This document shows, piece after piece, positions 17,784-28,224 of a stretch of DNA of 64,000 bases. Numbering within the stretch: the first letter of the stretch is position 1; each line of letters starts with the position of its first letter. The notes beneath the pieces were generated by a model that was not told the origin of the DNA, searched no databases, and worked only from the letters and a program-made list of their open reading frames with translations. The position numbers and the translations under genes were made by a program. Origin of the DNA: Microbulbifer sp. ALW1 (GTDB taxonomy: Bacteria; Pseudomonadota; Gammaproteobacteria; Pseudomonadales; Cellvibrionaceae); contig NZ_CP047569.1 of the NCBI RefSeq assembly GCF_009903625.1, forward strand, positions 1,024,501-1,088,500, given 5' to 3'.

Positions 17784-19247
17784 ATGACCATGACCTACTG
17801 CCATTCGGCGAGTAGCGGCTGCCTCAGTGCCAGCGCAAAACCCGTCGGCGCCCCATTTTCGGGGTCCGCCTCAATTCCCCGATCTTCAGCTCCCCCAATG
17901 AGTCGCGGCCACCAGCTGCTTTGCGCTCTGCTGCTCAGCAATTGCCCGGCAGTGGCACTGGCCTTCCCCGGGGAGGCCCTGCTGCTGGAAAATCGCCTAC
18001 CGCTGCTGTGGGTACTGCTGGCGGCAGTTGTGGCCGTCGCCAGCTGTATAGCTCTGTTTTATCTGCGCGCCCAGTTGCAGGCAGCCCAGGAATCCGGTGC
18101 CTCCAAGGTGGCGGACCTGCAGGCCGAGAATGCCAAGCTGTTCCGCCAGGTGCAGACGCGGGTGCACGAACTGATGGAGCGGGACAAACTGCTGGACGAA
18201 GCAAAAGTCGCGGCGGAACAGCTGCAGGAAGAGCACCGGGATTTTCTGTCGCTCACCGGCCACCGGATGCGCAAACCCCTGGAAACCCTGGTGAGCACCA
18301 TGAGCTTGCTGGCCCGCGGCGGGGATGAAGAAACCCGGCATCTGGCGGAGGCCGCACTGGGGCAGTGCCGCACCCTGCGCAATAATATCGAAGAGGTACA
18401 GCGCGCAGGTCAGGGCACGCCTCAGGCCGTGGACGGACCTTCCATCAGTGCCGCAATCACTTCGGACGATTCCCAGCGGGAGCTGCTGGTGTTGCTGGTG
18501 GAAAATGACAGTCACCCGAGCCTGCGCCCGCGCCTGGAGGCCTGTGGGCACAAAGTGCGCCGGGAAACCAACGGTATCGATGGTGCCGAGGCTGCACTCA
18601 AAGGCAATTTTGACCTGGTGCTGATCGATGTGCGCCTGCCACTGATCGATGGTGTGGAAACCGCACGCAAGATTCGCGGTGATTACGCCAACGAGAATTT
18701 ACTGATCTTTGGCATGCTGGACTCGGTTGGAGCGGGCGACAAGGACCGCTATGCCGGCCGCGGATTGAGTGGCGTACTGCCGTCGCAGCCGACCGGTGCC
18801 CAGCTGTCACAGTTGCTGAGCTGGGTGGACCAGAAGACCCGCAGCCGCTCCGGTAGCAGTAAGCCGGCCAGGGCTACCAAGGTGTTGAATTCGAGCACCC
18901 TGGAGCGCCAGCGCGACACCCTCGGGCACCTGGCCTTTGCCGAGTTACTGGGCGATCGCCTGGCCAACCTGCCGAAAAAGATTACCGCCTTTACCAGTGC
19001 GCTCACCGGCCGCCATTGGCTGGACGCCCAGCACCAGGCACAGGTGATTGCTGCCGAGGCAGAGAGTGTCGGACTGGAGGTGGTCGCCAGCCGTCTCAAG
19101 GCGCTGTCTGCGCGACTGACCATCGACAGTGAGCGGGATTACTGCCGCCACCAGCGCACCGAGGTGCTCGGCCTGATGCGCACTTCTATCCAGCAGCTGA
19201 AAGCCTGGCGGGAGAAAAACGTGCATACCGAGTGGGCGCTGCGCTGA
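17784..19247 (+). CDS. Membrane DHp-receiver-pseudoHpt protein lacking a kinase ATPase domain
   Basis: A 487-residue protein. A transmembrane segment (about residues 68-92, LPLLWVLLAAVVAVASCIALFYL) precedes a coiled coil. Next comes a histidine-kinase dimerisation helix with GHRMRKPLETL, where His160 aligns with the phospho-acceptor of SHELRTPL. The sequence then goes straight into a receiver domain with Asp282 (VLIDVRLPLIDG), with no HATPase_c domain between. The C-terminus looks like an Hpt domain whose AHxLKGSA motif is degenerate (AQVIAAEAESVGL), the histidine replaced by Gln. It cannot phosphorylate itself, so it probably acts as a scaffold or phosphate sink for another kinase. The start uses AAGGATGAG at 6 bases. 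Confidence 0.75.
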   Translation: MTMTYCHSASSGCLSASAKPVGAPFSGSASIPRSSAPPMSRGHQLLCALLLSNCPAVALAFPGEALLLENRLPLLWVLLAAVVAVASCIALFYLRAQLQAAQESGASKVADLQAENAKLFRQVQTRVHELMERDKLLDEAKVAAEQLQEEHRDFLSLTGHRMRKPLETLVSTMSLLARGGDEETRHLAEAALGQCRTLRNNIEEVQRAGQGTPQAVDGPSISAAITSDDSQRELLVLLVENDSHPSLRPRLEACGHKVRRETNGIDGAEAALKGNFDLVLIDVRLPLIDGVETARKIRGDYANENLLIFGMLDSVGAGDKDRYAGRGLSGVLPSQPTGAQLSQLLSWVDQKTRSRSGSSKPARATKVLNSSTLERQRDTLGHLAFAELLGDRLANLPKKITAFTSALTGRHWLDAQHQAQVIAAEAESVGLEVVASRLKALSARLTIDSERDYCRHQRTEVLGLMRTSIQQLKAWREKNVHTEWALR

Positions 19248-19368
19248 GTGAGGCGAGGATCCATCGCGATAAACCGGGTGCCACTCGCGACCAGTCGCGC
19301 TGTGGCGTATTTATTACCGGCAACGATTGGATCTACACTTAGCCCTGGTTATTGACGGGAAGCAGACC

Positions 19369-19722
19369 ATGACAGAGCAGTACCCCACCCCCGCCGCGCA
19401 AGAGCGCGAGCGATCCGCGCGCGATATCGCCACCCTGGTGTACCTGATTCAGGCCATCAGTATTTTCACCGCGGTGCCGTTCTTTGTTGCGGTATTGATT
19501 AACTACGTCAAGCGCGGGGATGTGCGCGGCACTCTGGCGGAGTCCCATTTCCGCTGGCAGATCCGCACTTTCTGGTACAGCCTGCTGTGGCTGGTCGTGG
19601 GCTGGGCCACGGTATGGATTCTGGTGGGGTTTGCGGTCTGGGCCATCAGCTGGGTTTGGCTGGTGTACCGCGTCGTCCGCGGCTGGCTGACCCTGGCGGA
19701 CAATCGCCCCGCATACGCTTGA
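19369..19722 (+). CDS. DUF4870-like small membrane protein
   Basis: A 117-residue inner-membrane protein with three hydrophobic segments (IATLVYLIQAISIFTAVPFFVAVLINYV, then WYSLLWLVVGWATVWILVGFAVWAISWVWLVYRVVRG). The YVKRGDVRGTLAESHFRWQIRTFW linker is typical of DUF4870-type proteins. The function is unknown. The internal ATG was chosen over an upstream in-frame one because GGGAAG precedes it. A strong terminator follows. Confidence 0.75.
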   Translation: MTEQYPTPAAQERERSARDIATLVYLIQAISIFTAVPFFVAVLINYVKRGDVRGTLAESHFRWQIRTFWYSLLWLVVGWATVWILVGFAVWAISWVWLVYRVVRGWLTLADNRPAYA

Positions 19723-19807
19723 GTGAACAAACGAAGCAGTGAGAACGAATTGAGGTAGTGCCGGTAAACGGTGAGAGAAAGCGAGAATTCGGTGAGAGAA
19801 AACCGTC

Positions 19808-19834
19808 GAGCGGCCAATTGGCCGCTCTTTTTTT
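19808..19834 (+). terminator. Rho-independent terminator
   Basis: Perfect 8-bp stem GAGCGGCC/GGCCGCTC with loop AATT, followed by seven T. It ends the plus-strand DUF4870-like gene and lies just beyond the minus-strand DUF945 stop. Confidence 0.9.
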
Positions 19835-19850
19835 GCCTGTCGTTTTCGGC

Positions 19851-21110
19851 TCAGAACTTGCTGGTCATCGCCAGGATAAACAGGTCCGCCGGCAGCGGCT
19901 GGCCGTTGACCACCAGATTGCCGCGATCCAGTTGCAGATGCATGCTCAGCTCACCGTTGTTGCTCTTGAGCAGGCCGTACTGTTTGAGGGTGCTGGCCTG
20001 TAATACCAGCGGCGACTGCATCAGTGCCTGCTCGGCGGCGTTGATATTGGCGCTGCCGGTGAGGGCGTCCAGCCAGAAGAGCTTGTCGTTCTGAACCTGC
20101 CGGTTTCTCGGCATGCCTTTCCAGTCCACATCCAGCTGCAATTGCATGGGGCCGTTGGCGGTTTCGATATCCAGCTGCTGTTGCATCTGCAGCGGGCGGT
20201 CGAACACCTGCGGCCAGCTGCGCTGGGCGGACGGGGTCAGTAGCAGGCTGTAGAGGTAGTGGTGCAGGTCGTCGTAGCCGATGGCGGGCAGGTTGATCTG
20301 CTGGGTCAGGGCGCTGGCCGGGGTGGCGGACTGGATCTCCGGCAGCTCGACCCGGGTTTGCACCTTCAGGGTGCGCGCGGCCACCAGTTCACCAGTGTAA
20401 TCGAGTTTCGCATTGCGCAGTTCCAGCGGGCCGGAATCGTTGTTGGCGCGCACCAGCGGCAGGGTCAGGTGTAGTTTGCCGGCGCCATTGGGATCCAGTT
20501 CGAAACTGCCGGTGGCAGATTCGAGGTACAGGGCCTCACGGTGGCCGTCCATGCGTACAAACTCGCCCAGCGCCAGGTGGCTGTCCTGCTGTTTGCCCTG
20601 GTAGTCGGTGACTATCTGGATCTGGGCACCCTTGAATTGGATCTGCTGGTCGCCTTCGTTGCGCTCGATGGGCAGCAGGTGCAGGGTGTTGGTGACCCGG
20701 TTGTTGGTACCCACAAGGGTTTCCACCAACAGCGGGCTGTCTTCCAGTTCTGTGCCCAGGGGGCCGTAATAGGCCTCCAGCTGGCGGCGCAGAGCCGGCT
20801 CCAGCTGCTTACCGGTAAAACGTGTCTCACCGTAGATAACCCCGATGCGCGGGCCGCTGTGGGTAAACAGCACCGGACCGTGCTGGATGGCCGTGTAAGC
20901 TTCGGTGGCGCCGTCCTTGCCCTTCAACAGGGTCAATGCTTCGGCGCCAAACCAGCCGCGCTGGTAGCCCGTCAGCTCGATATTGGGCTGGTTGCCCAGT
21001 TGCTGTTGCAGGGTCTCCTCGACCTTGGGGCCGATCAGGCGGGGCGCAATCACGGCCGCCAGCAACAGCAGGGAAGAAAAGGCGATCAGAATAAAACGTA
21101 AGGCTTTCAT
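19851..21110 (-). CDS. DUF945 (YdgA-like) family protein
   Basis: A 419-residue protein with an N-terminal membrane anchor or signal (MKALRFILIAFSSLLLLAAVIAPRLIG). The DUF945 features are ELTGYQRGWFGAEA near the start and the repeated beta-rich body with GPVLFTHSGPRIGVIYGETRF. E. coli YdgA is a bacterial inner-membrane/periplasmic protein of uncertain role. A single ORF, convergent with the DUF4870-like gene and ahead of the liu cluster. Confidence 0.82.
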   Translation of the reverse strand: MKALRFILIAFSSLLLLAAVIAPRLIGPKVEETLQQQLGNQPNIELTGYQRGWFGAEALTLLKGKDGATEAYTAIQHGPVLFTHSGPRIGVIYGETRFTGKQLEPALRRQLEAYYGPLGTELEDSPLLVETLVGTNNRVTNTLHLLPIERNEGDQQIQFKGAQIQIVTDYQGKQQDSHLALGEFVRMDGHREALYLESATGSFELDPNGAGKLHLTLPLVRANNDSGPLELRNAKLDYTGELVAARTLKVQTRVELPEIQSATPASALTQQINLPAIGYDDLHHYLYSLLLTPSAQRSWPQVFDRPLQMQQQLDIETANGPMQLQLDVDWKGMPRNRQVQNDKLFWLDALTGSANINAAEQALMQSPLVLQASTLKQYGLLKSNNGELSMHLQLDRGNLVVNGQPLPADLFILAMTSKF

Positions 21111-21187
21111 GCGATCAAAATTCAGGCGTTTGTGTCGAAGCGCCTGATGTTAGCAGATCGCGATGAATCCCGTGACCGCTATTCGCC

Positions 21188-22111
21188 TCAATCGCCCTCG
21201 ACGGCGCCGCAGTCACCGCTCATGGCACGGGCGACTTTGGAGCCGCTTTTCCGGCCGAGCGCGCGGGAAATAAAATTGCCGGCCTTGGCCAGGCGCGCGA
21301 GGTCGACACCGGTATGGATACCGAGGCCGTCGAGCATATACAGCACGTCTTCACTGGCCACATTGCCGGAAGCGCCCTTGGCATAGGGACAGCCGCCGAG
21401 ACCGGCCACCGCCGAGTCGACCACGCTGACCCCGACCTGAAGTGCCGCGTAGATATTTGCCAGCGCCTGGCCGTAGGTATCGTGGAAGTGTACCGCGAGC
21501 TTTTCCAGGGGTACCTGCCGGGCGACGGTCTCAATCATGTACCTGGCTTTTTCCGGGGTGCCGACACCGATGGTGTCGCCGAGACTGATCTCGTAGCAGC
21601 CCATCTCCAGCAGCGCGCGGCTCACTTCCGCCACCTTTTCTGCGGGAATGTCGCCCTCGTAAGGGCAGCCCAGCACACAGGACACATAGCCGCGCACCGG
21701 AATACCGTCGGCGCGGGCCTGCTCCACCAGCGGGCGGAAACGCTCCAGGCTTTCTTCGATGGAGCAGTTGATATTCTTGCGGGTGAAGCTTTCCGAGGCG
21801 GCGCCAAACACGGCCACTTCATCGGCACCGGCGTCCCGTGCGCGCTCGTAACCCACCATGTTGGGGGTGAGTGCACTGTAAGTGACCCCGGGCTTGCGCT
21901 GGATTCCCGCCAGTACTTCTTCACTGGCCGCCATCTGCGGTACCCATTTGGGGCTGACAAAGCTGCCGGCCTCGATCACCTGCAAGCCGCTCTCGCTCAG
22001 CAGATTGATCAGCTGGACCCGGGTATCCACCGAGATGGGCTGCTTTTCATTCTGCAGTCCGTCGCGGGGACCCACTTCGACGATTTTGACGCGATCCGGG
22101 AACAGCATCAT
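21188..22111 (-). CDS. mvaB: Hydroxymethylglutaryl-CoA lyase
   Basis: A 307-residue HMG-CoA lyase (EC 4.1.3.4), the last step of leucine breakdown, splitting HMG-CoA into acetoacetate and acetyl-CoA. Signatures: [14 protein letters not shown] at the N-terminus, the metal-binding [13 protein letters not shown], and the catalytic-Cys loop [22 protein letters not shown]. It is the final gene of the liu operon; its ATG overlaps the liuD stop by one base (TGATG), indicating translational coupling. Confidence 0.95.
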   Translation of the reverse strand: MMLFPDRVKIVEVGPRDGLQNEKQPISVDTRVQLINLLSESGLQVIEAGSFVSPKWVPQMAASEEVLAGIQRKPGVTYSALTPNMVGYERARDAGADEVAVFGAASESFTRKNINCSIEESLERFRPLVEQARADGIPVRGYVSCVLGCPYEGDIPAEKVAEVSRALLEMGCYEISLGDTIGVGTPEKARYMIETVARQVPLEKLAVHFHDTYGQALANIYAALQVGVSVVDSAVAGLGGCPYAKGASGNVASEDVLYMLDGLGIHTGVDLARLAKAGNFISRALGRKSGSKVARAMSGDCGAVEGD

Positions 22112-24114
22112 CAGGCCTCCGCACTCTCTGCCGCAAAGTCGATCAGCAGGCTGCCGCCGTCTACCAGTTCACCGGCGGCGCAAAAGAACTGCTGTACCTG
22201 GCCCTTGGCCGGGGCGCGCAAGGTGTGTTCCATTTTCATCGCTTCCATCACCAGCAGCGGCTGGTCTTTTTCCACTTCAGTACCGGGCTCTACCAGCAGC
22301 GCGACGATGGTGCCATTCATGGGCGCCTCAAGTCCGTGGGCAGCATCTGCACTCTCGCCGATATCTGCCGGCAATACTTTGAAGTCCACCTGCTCGCCAT
22401 TGATAAAGACCGTGCCCTGGTCGCCGCTGCTGACACTGGTGTAGCTCAGTCGGCGGCCGTCGAGAATGGCGATGTTCTTGCCGTGCGGGGTGACGACTTC
22501 ACCCGCCTGAGTATCCAGTGCGGCGCTGCAACGCCACTGCAGTTTTTCGTCGCTGCCGGCGAAGTGGATTTCGACTTCCTGGCCGTGAATTTCTACCCGC
22601 TGGCTGCGCCAGACCGTGAGGCCATTGCGCCAGTTATTGCCGCTGTGCCAGGGGGAAAAGGGGTCGGCTTTGGGGGCACTGCGATGCAGCGCGCGGGTTT
22701 CGTTGTGATGCAAAAACGCTGCGATCGCGGCGCACTGCTGGGAGCGCAGTTGCCGCTCCTGTTGCAGGATTTCCTGCTCATAGTCTTCGATAAAGTGGGT
22801 GTTCACCCGGCCGTTAACAAAGGCGGTGTGATTGATCACCCTGCGCAGGAATTCGATATTGTGGCGCAGGCCGGCAATCTGGTACTGCTGCAGGGCGCGG
22901 TCGAGTTTGGTCAGGGCCTCGCGGCGATTGCGACCGTGCACGATGAGCTTGGAGATCATCGGGTCGTAGTGCACGCTGATTTCATCACCGGTCTGCACGC
23001 CGGTATCCACGCGCACGGACTGGCTGGCCGCCGGGGGCTGGTGCCGCAACAGTTTGCCAGTGGCCGGCAGGAAGTCGTTGTCCGGGTCTTCCGCGTAGAT
23101 ACGCACTTCAAAGGCGTGGCCGACAATGCTCAGGTCGTCCTGTTCCAGTGGCAGCGGATCGCCGCCGGCGACCGCGAGCTGCCAGGCCACCAGGTCCTGG
23201 CCGGTGATCATTTCGGTCACCGGGTGCTCCACCTGCAGGCGGGTGTTCATTTCCATAAAGTAGAAGGCACCGCTGGCGTCGAGCAGGAATTCCACGGTGC
23301 CGGCGCCCACATAGCCGATGGCGTGGGCGGCGCGCAGGGCGGCTTCACCCATTTTTTTGCGGGTTTCTGCGGGCAGGCCGGGGGCGGGTGCTTCTTCCAC
23401 GACTTTCTGGTGGCGGCGCTGTACCGAGCAGTCCCGTTCAAACAGGTAAACCCCTTTGCCCTGCTTGTCGCAGAACACCTGGATTTCCACGTGACGCGGA
23501 TTGACCACGTAGCGCTCGATCAGCATCAAATCGTCGTTGAAGGCGTTGCTGGCTTCCCGTTTGGCGGCTTCCAGAGCCGCGTGGAAGTCGTTGGCCTTGT
23601 CGACCCGGCGCATGCCTTTACCGCCGCCGCCGGCAGCGGCCTTGAGCAGCACGGGGTAGCCGATGCGGTTGGCGTGGCCTTCGAGAATACCGGGGTCCTG
23701 GTTCTGGCCGTGGTAGCCGGGAACCAGCGGGACCTGGGCTTCTTCCATGATGCGCTTGGCGGCGGATTTGGAACCCATGGCGTCGATGGCGGCGGCGGGT
23801 GGGCCGACGAAGATGATGCCGGCTTCTTCGCAGGCGCGGCAGAAGGGGGCGTTTTCCGAGAGGAAGCCGTAGCCGGGGTGTATGGCGTCGGCGCCGGTAG
23901 CTTTGGCGGCGGCGATGACTTTGTCGCTGTCTAGGTAGGATTCTTTGGCGGGCGCGGGGCCGAGATAAACGGCTTCGTCGGCCTGCTGGACGTGCAGGGC
24001 GTTGGCGTCTGCGTCGGAATAGACCGCTACGGTGGCGACGCCGAGACGGCGCGCGGTGCGGATAATACGACAGGCAATTTCGCCGCGGTTGGCGATCAGC
24101 AGTTTGCGAATCAT
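22111..24114 (-). CDS. liuD: Methylcrotonyl-CoA carboxylase biotin-carrying (alpha) subunit
   Basis: A 667-residue protein with biotin carboxylase (ATP-grasp) at about residues 1-450 ([51 protein letters not shown]) and a C-terminal biotinyl domain with the biotin Lys in [10 protein letters not shown]. It carboxylates biotin, and LiuB transfers CO2 to 3-methylcrotonyl-CoA (EC 6.4.1.4). The start at MIRKLL was chosen because the open frame beyond it runs into the intergenic repeat. It lies 216 bases downstream of liuC, unusually far for this operon, because the repeat fills the gap. Confidence 0.95.
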   Translation of the reverse strand: MIRKLLIANRGEIACRIIRTARRLGVATVAVYSDADANALHVQQADEAVYLGPAPAKESYLDSDKVIAAAKATGADAIHPGYGFLSENAPFCRACEEAGIIFVGPPAAAIDAMGSKSAAKRIMEEAQVPLVPGYHGQNQDPGILEGHANRIGYPVLLKAAAGGGGKGMRRVDKANDFHAALEAAKREASNAFNDDLMLIERYVVNPRHVEIQVFCDKQGKGVYLFERDCSVQRRHQKVVEEAPAPGLPAETRKKMGEAALRAAHAIGYVGAGTVEFLLDASGAFYFMEMNTRLQVEHPVTEMITGQDLVAWQLAVAGGDPLPLEQDDLSIVGHAFEVRIYAEDPDNDFLPATGKLLRHQPPAASQSVRVDTGVQTGDEISVHYDPMISKLIVHGRNRREALTKLDRALQQYQIAGLRHNIEFLRRVINHTAFVNGRVNTHFIEDYEQEILQQERQLRSQQCAAIAAFLHHNETRALHRSAPKADPFSPWHSGNNWRNGLTVWRSQRVEIHGQEVEIHFAGSDEKLQWRCSAALDTQAGEVVTPHGKNIAILDGRRLSYTSVSSGDQGTVFINGEQVDFKVLPADIGESADAAHGLEAPMNGTIVALLVEPGTEVEKDQPLLVMEAMKMEHTLRAPAKGQVQQFFCAAGELVDGGSLLIDFAAESAEA

Positions 24115-24167
24115 AGCTGGCTCTGTTTGGTCTTTGCCGAGCTCATTAGGGAGCTCTGTTCCTGTAC

Positions 24168-24310
24168 TGTGGCGGCCAGTCACCGGGTACAGGTTTTCAG
24201 GACCGCTGTGAATACATCCCTGTACGCTTCGTCGGCAACGTCCCTGTTGCCGACGATCCTGAAAACCTGTACCCGGCGCCCGGCCTTCGATTTGAGATTC
24301 TGTACTTCGT
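24168..24310 (-). repeat. Structured intergenic repeat, copy A (liuC-liuD gap)
   Basis: A 143-bp element. Perfect 20-bp arms (24183-24202 with 24257-24276) enclose a perfect 10-bp hairpin (CGTCGGCAAC/GTTGCCGACG, loop of 6) and a 27-base linker identical to that of copy B. Read on the minus strand the order is: TACGAAGT end box, AAATCGAAGG, arm, inner hairpin, linker with GGATGTATTCACAGCG, arm, CCGCCACA end box. Copy B is colinear, with the same length and no indels. It lies in the transcribed orientation between liuC and liuD and could act as a processing or stability element in the mRNA. Confidence 0.85.
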
Positions 24311-24330
24311 AAGCTCTGGTATCGGCTCGC

Positions 24331-25128
24331 TTACTCTTCGCTGGTGTTCATCCAGCTGGGGGCGCGTTTCTCGAGGAACGCGCTCAATCCTTCCTGTCCT
24401 TCCGGGGAAACCCGTACTGCGGCAATCAGTGCGCTGGTCTGTCCCTGAAGTTCTTCATTGATCACCCGGTTCGACATGGACATGGCCAGTTGCTTGGCCA
24501 TGGTGACGGCGTTGGGGCCGTTGTCGGTAATGCAGTTCACCAGCTTCTGTACGGTCAGGTCCAGATCGCCATCGGCGACGACTTCGGAGACCAGTCCCAT
24601 TTCTTTGGCGCGTTCTGCCGAGAAACGCTCGGCGGTGACGAAGTAGCGACGGGCCTGGCGGGTGCCAATTGCATTGATCACATAGGGGCTGATGGTGGCG
24701 GGCAGCAGGCCGATTTTTACTTCGCTGAGGCAGAAACTGGCCCGTTCTGCGGCGACGGCGATGTCACAACAGCTGACCAAGCCTACGGCTCCGCCAAACG
24801 CGGCGCCCTGAACGCGGGCAATGGTCGGGGCCGGGAACTGGTCGAGTTTGTGCAACATGGCGGCGAGTGCGGCGGCGTCTTGCCGGTTTTGTTCTTCGCT
24901 GTAGTCCGCCATCCGCTTCATCCAGTTAAGGTCGGCGCCGGCGGAGAAGCTTTTGCCATTGGAGGCGAGAATCAGCGCGCGCACGCCGCCACTGCGGGCG
25001 AGGTTGTCGAAGGTTTCGCCGAGCTGGCGAATCAGGTCGTCATCGAAGGCGTTGTGGATTTCCGGACGGTTGAGGGTAACCGTGGCAACGCCTTCGCTAT
25101 CGATTTCGCACAGCATTTTTTCGCTCAT
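24331..25128 (-). CDS. liuC: Methylglutaconyl-CoA hydratase
   Basis: A 265-residue crotonase-fold hydratase (EC 4.2.1.18) that converts 3-methylglutaconyl-CoA to HMG-CoA. It shows the CoA-binding SNGKSFSAGADLNWM, the oxyanion-hole region VQGAAFGGAVGLVSCCDIAVA, and ASFCLSEVKIGLLPATISPYV as in LiuC rather than generic EchA proteins. Its position between liuB and liuD supports the assignment. Confidence 0.92.
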   Translation of the reverse strand: MSEKMLCEIDSEGVATVTLNRPEIHNAFDDDLIRQLGETFDNLARSGGVRALILASNGKSFSAGADLNWMKRMADYSEEQNRQDAAALAAMLHKLDQFPAPTIARVQGAAFGGAVGLVSCCDIAVAAERASFCLSEVKIGLLPATISPYVINAIGTRQARRYFVTAERFSAERAKEMGLVSEVVADGDLDLTVQKLVNCITDNGPNAVTMAKQLAMSMSNRVINEELQGQTSALIAAVRVSPEGQEGLSAFLEKRAPSWMNTSEE

Positions 25129-25205
25129 GTTCTTTCCTTAACTCTCGAATTCTCGTGAACTTTCTTGGATACGTGGTTGGCCGGTTCGAAACGCCGGCCA
25201 ACATA

Positions 25206-26813
25206 CTACATCCGGAAAATTCCGAATTTTGTTTCTTCCGGCTCTTTGTGCGTGGCGGCGGCGAGGCAAAGCCCCAGTACCGTGCGGGTATCTTTCGGGT
25301 CGATCACGCCGTCATCCCACAGGCGTGCGGAGGCGTAATACGGGTGCCCCTGGTGCTCGTAGTCGTCGATGATGGGTTGTTTGAAACTGGCGATGTCTTC
25401 CTCGCTCCAGTCCTCACCCTGCGCCGCCATCTGGTCTTTCTTCACCTGCGCGAGTACACCCGCCGCCTGCTCACCGCCCATTACCGAGATGCGTGCGTTG
25501 GGCCACATGAACAGGAAGTTCGGATCGTAGGCGCGGCCACACATGCCGTAGTTGCCGGCACCGAAAGAGCCGCCGATCAGGATGGTGATCTTCGGCACTT
25601 TCGCGGTAGCGACTGCCGTCACCATCTTGGCACCGTGCTTGGCGATACCGCCGGCCTCGTACTGTTTGCCCACCATGAAGCCGGTGATGTTCTGCAGGAA
25701 TACCAGCGGAATATTGCGCTGTGCACACAGCTCAATAAAGTGCGCGCCTTTTTGTGCGCTCTCCGCAAACAGAATACCGTTGTTGGCGACAATACCCACC
25801 GGGTAGCCATGGATGCGGGCAAAACCGGTCACCAGAGTGGTGCCATACATCGCCTTGAATTCATCGAACTCGGAGCCGTCCACAACCCGCGCAATAATCT
25901 CGCGCACATCAAACGGCTGGCGGGAGTCCTTGGGCACAATCCCGTAGATATCCTCAGGTGGATAAATCGGCTCGATCGGCTTCTGAATATCCAGGCCCGG
26001 GTTTTTCACCCGGTTCAGACGCGATACGGAATTGCGCGCAATTTGAAGCGCGTGGGTATCGTTATTGGCAAAGTGGTCGGAAACCCCGGATGTCTTGCAG
26101 TGCACCTCGGCACCACCCAGCTCCTCCGCGGAAACCTCTTCCCCGGTAGCCGCTTTCACCAGCGGCGGACCCGCCAGGAAAATCGTCGCCTGCTCCTTCA
26201 CCATGATCGACTCATCCGCCATCGCCGGCACATAAGCACCGCCGGCAGTACAGCTGCCCATCACCACCGCAATCTGCGGAATATTCTTGGCAGACAGATT
26301 CGCCTGATTGAAGAAAATACGACCGAAGTGTTCGCGATCCGGGAATACATCATCCTGGCGCGGCAGGTTGGCACCGCCGGAATCCACCAGATAAATACAC
26401 GGCAGATTATTCTGCTCGGCAATGGTTTGGGCACGCAGGTGCTTCTTCACCGTCAGCGGATAATAGGTGCCGCCTTTTACCGTTGCATCGTTGGCCACTA
26501 TCACACAGGGCTGGCCCGCTACGGTGCCGATACCGGTGAGAATACCCGCGGCGGGTACGTCTTCGCCATAAACGTCAAAGGCGGCCAGCTGGGAAAACTC
26601 CAGAAATGGACTGCCCGGATCGAGCAGGGCATCGATACGGTCGCGGGGTAGCAATTTACCGCGCGAAACATGTTTCTCCCGCGCGCGCTCGCTGCCGCCT
26701 TTGGCGATGGTTTCCAGCTTGCTCCGCAGGTCATCGACGATGGATTGCATCTGCTCGCGGTTTTCCGCAAATGCCGGATCACGGGAATTAATCTTGCTCT
26801 GAATCTGATTCAT
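25206..26813 (-). CDS. liuB: Methylcrotonyl-CoA carboxylase carboxyltransferase (beta) subunit
   Basis: A 535-residue carboxyltransferase that accepts CO2 from biotin on LiuD. Family features include [42 protein letters not shown], the glycine-rich [15 protein letters not shown] and the C-terminal [23 protein letters not shown]. Length and motifs match MccB rather than propionyl-CoA carboxylase. It lies between liuA and liuC; a structured repeat sits immediately upstream of its start. Confidence 0.95.
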   Translation of the reverse strand: MNQIQSKINSRDPAFAENREQMQSIVDDLRSKLETIAKGGSERAREKHVSRGKLLPRDRIDALLDPGSPFLEFSQLAAFDVYGEDVPAAGILTGIGTVAGQPCVIVANDATVKGGTYYPLTVKKHLRAQTIAEQNNLPCIYLVDSGGANLPRQDDVFPDREHFGRIFFNQANLSAKNIPQIAVVMGSCTAGGAYVPAMADESIMVKEQATIFLAGPPLVKAATGEEVSAEELGGAEVHCKTSGVSDHFANNDTHALQIARNSVSRLNRVKNPGLDIQKPIEPIYPPEDIYGIVPKDSRQPFDVREIIARVVDGSEFDEFKAMYGTTLVTGFARIHGYPVGIVANNGILFAESAQKGAHFIELCAQRNIPLVFLQNITGFMVGKQYEAGGIAKHGAKMVTAVATAKVPKITILIGGSFGAGNYGMCGRAYDPNFLFMWPNARISVMGGEQAAGVLAQVKKDQMAAQGEDWSEEDIASFKQPIIDDYEHQGHPYYASARLWDDGVIDPKDTRTVLGLCLAAATHKEPEETKFGIFRM

Positions 26814-26820
26814 AAAAACT

Positions 26821-26975
26821 TACGAAGTTGATTAGAGGCCAGCACTAAAAATCGAAGGTGCTGGTACCGGTATTGGTTTGCAGGACCGTCTGCGGCCAGG
26901 ACGGCCGCAGTCGAGCCCCCATGGATGGGTTCACGGCGTGTCCTGCAAACCAATACCGGTAGCAGTACCGCCACA
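26821..26975 (+). repeat. Structured intergenic repeat, copy C (liuA-liuB gap)
   Basis: A diverged copy in the opposite orientation to A and B. Perfect 21-bp arms (26865-26885 with 26941-26961) enclose an 8-bp hairpin (CTGCGGCC/GGCCGCAG, loop of 5) and a linker with GGATGGGTTCACGGCG. The same end boxes are present: TACGAAGT at 26821, AAATCGAAGG shortly after, and CCGCCACA ending at 26975. The arm sequence differs completely from A and B except GGTTT-CAGGA/TCCTG-AAACC, so the fold and loop are conserved rather than the arms. It fills nearly all of the 181-base gap. Confidence 0.8.
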
Positions 26976-26994
26976 AATCCATCTACAAGGCGCC

Positions 26995-28164
26995 TTAGCG
27001 TGTCTCGTTAAACAGCTCGCGACCGATCAACATGCGACGGATTTCGGAAGTGCCCGCGCCGATTTCATACAGCTTGGCATCCCGCAACAGGCGACCGGTC
27101 GCGTATTCGTTGATATAACCGTTACCGCCCAGAGTCTGAATCGCCTGCAACGCCATCTGCGTCGCGCGCTCCGCAGTAAACAGGATCACCGCCGCAGAAT
27201 CCTTGCGAGAGTCCTCACCGCGATCACAAGCACGGGCCACCGCGTAAAGATACGCGCGGCTCGCATTCAGGTCCGTATACATATCCGCAACCTTGCCCTG
27301 CATCAGCTGGAACTCACCAATCGCCTTACCGAACTGCTTGCGCTCGTGCAGGTAAGGCACAACGATATCCAGGCACGCCTGCATGATACCCACCGGGCCG
27401 CCTGACAAGATCGTCCGCTCGTAATCCAGACCGCTCATCAGCACGCGCACACCGCCGTTCAGCTGGCCCAGAATGTTTTCTTCCGGTACCTCGCAGTCCT
27501 GAAACACCAGCTCACAGGTGTTGGAACCGCGCATGCCCAGCTTATCCAGCTTTTGCGCCTGCGAGAAACCCTTGAAGCCGCGCTCAACAATAAACGCCGT
27601 AATGCCGCCGGAGCTGATGCCCGGCTCAGTGCGCGCATAGATCACGTAAGTGTCTGCGTCAGGACCGTTAGTGATCCACATCTTGTTGCCGTTCAGGATA
27701 AAACGGTCACCCTTCTTCTCCGCCTTCAGCTGCAGGCTCACCACATCGGAACCGGAATTCGGCTCACTCATCGCCAGGGCGCCGATATGCTCACCGGAAC
27801 ACAGCTTCGGCAGATATTTAGCCTTCTGGTCCGGGGTACCATTCTTGCGAATCTGATTCACACACAGGTTGGAGTGGGCACCGTACGACAGGCCGACGGA
27901 GGCGGACGCGCGGGAAATTTCCTCCATCGCCACCGCGTGGGCCAGATAACCCATGTTGGTACCGCCGTACTCCTCTTCCACGGTCATGCCCAGCAAGCCA
28001 AGCTCGCCAAACTTCTTCCACATATCGGCGGGGAACAGGTTGTCCTCATCGATCTGCGCCGCGCGCGGGGCCAGTTCTGCCTGGCAGAACTTGTAGACCA
28101 TGTCGCGCAGCATATCGATGTCTTCACCGAGGCCGAAGTTGAGCGTGGGGTAAGGTGTATTCAT
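26995..28164 (-). CDS. liuA: Isovaleryl-CoA dehydrogenase
   Basis: A 389-residue FAD acyl-CoA dehydrogenase (EC 1.3.8.4), the first committed liu step. The catalytic Glu is in the IVD-specific position [22 protein letters not shown]. The site used as base by medium-chain enzymes is Gly here ([13 protein letters not shown]), which distinguishes it from other acyl-CoA dehydrogenases. Other signatures are [18 protein letters not shown] and [24 protein letters not shown]. It lies 58 bases downstream of liuR. Confidence 0.96.
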   Translation of the reverse strand: MNTPYPTLNFGLGEDIDMLRDMVYKFCQAELAPRAAQIDEDNLFPADMWKKFGELGLLGMTVEEEYGGTNMGYLAHAVAMEEISRASASVGLSYGAHSNLCVNQIRKNGTPDQKAKYLPKLCSGEHIGALAMSEPNSGSDVVSLQLKAEKKGDRFILNGNKMWITNGPDADTYVIYARTEPGISSGGITAFIVERGFKGFSQAQKLDKLGMRGSNTCELVFQDCEVPEENILGQLNGGVRVLMSGLDYERTILSGGPVGIMQACLDIVVPYLHERKQFGKAIGEFQLMQGKVADMYTDLNASRAYLYAVARACDRGEDSRKDSAAVILFTAERATQMALQAIQTLGGNGYINEYATGRLLRDAKLYEIGAGTSEIRRMLIGRELFNETR

Positions 28165-28200
28165 GGTAGCTCCGCTATGAGTCAGTCAGAGGTTGTATTC

Positions 28201-28224
28201 AGTGGTTTATTCAGTGGTTTATTC
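28201..28224 (-). repeat. Two tandem 12-bp repeats at the liuR stop
   Basis: AGTGGTTTATTC occurs twice in perfect tandem and is preceded and followed by partial copies. On the minus strand each unit carries a TGA, so the repeat spans and follows the liuR stop codon. Confidence 0.6.

Noticed and set aside
22225..23934. 569-codon plus-strand open frame opposite liuD
   Set aside because: The liuD frame has intact biotin-carboxylase and biotinyl motifs. The antisense frame is rich in G/A/V with no domain, as expected for GC-rich codon bias.
25155..26651. 498-codon open frame opposite liuB
   Set aside because: It lies fully antisense to the well-supported carboxyltransferase gene and shows no domain.
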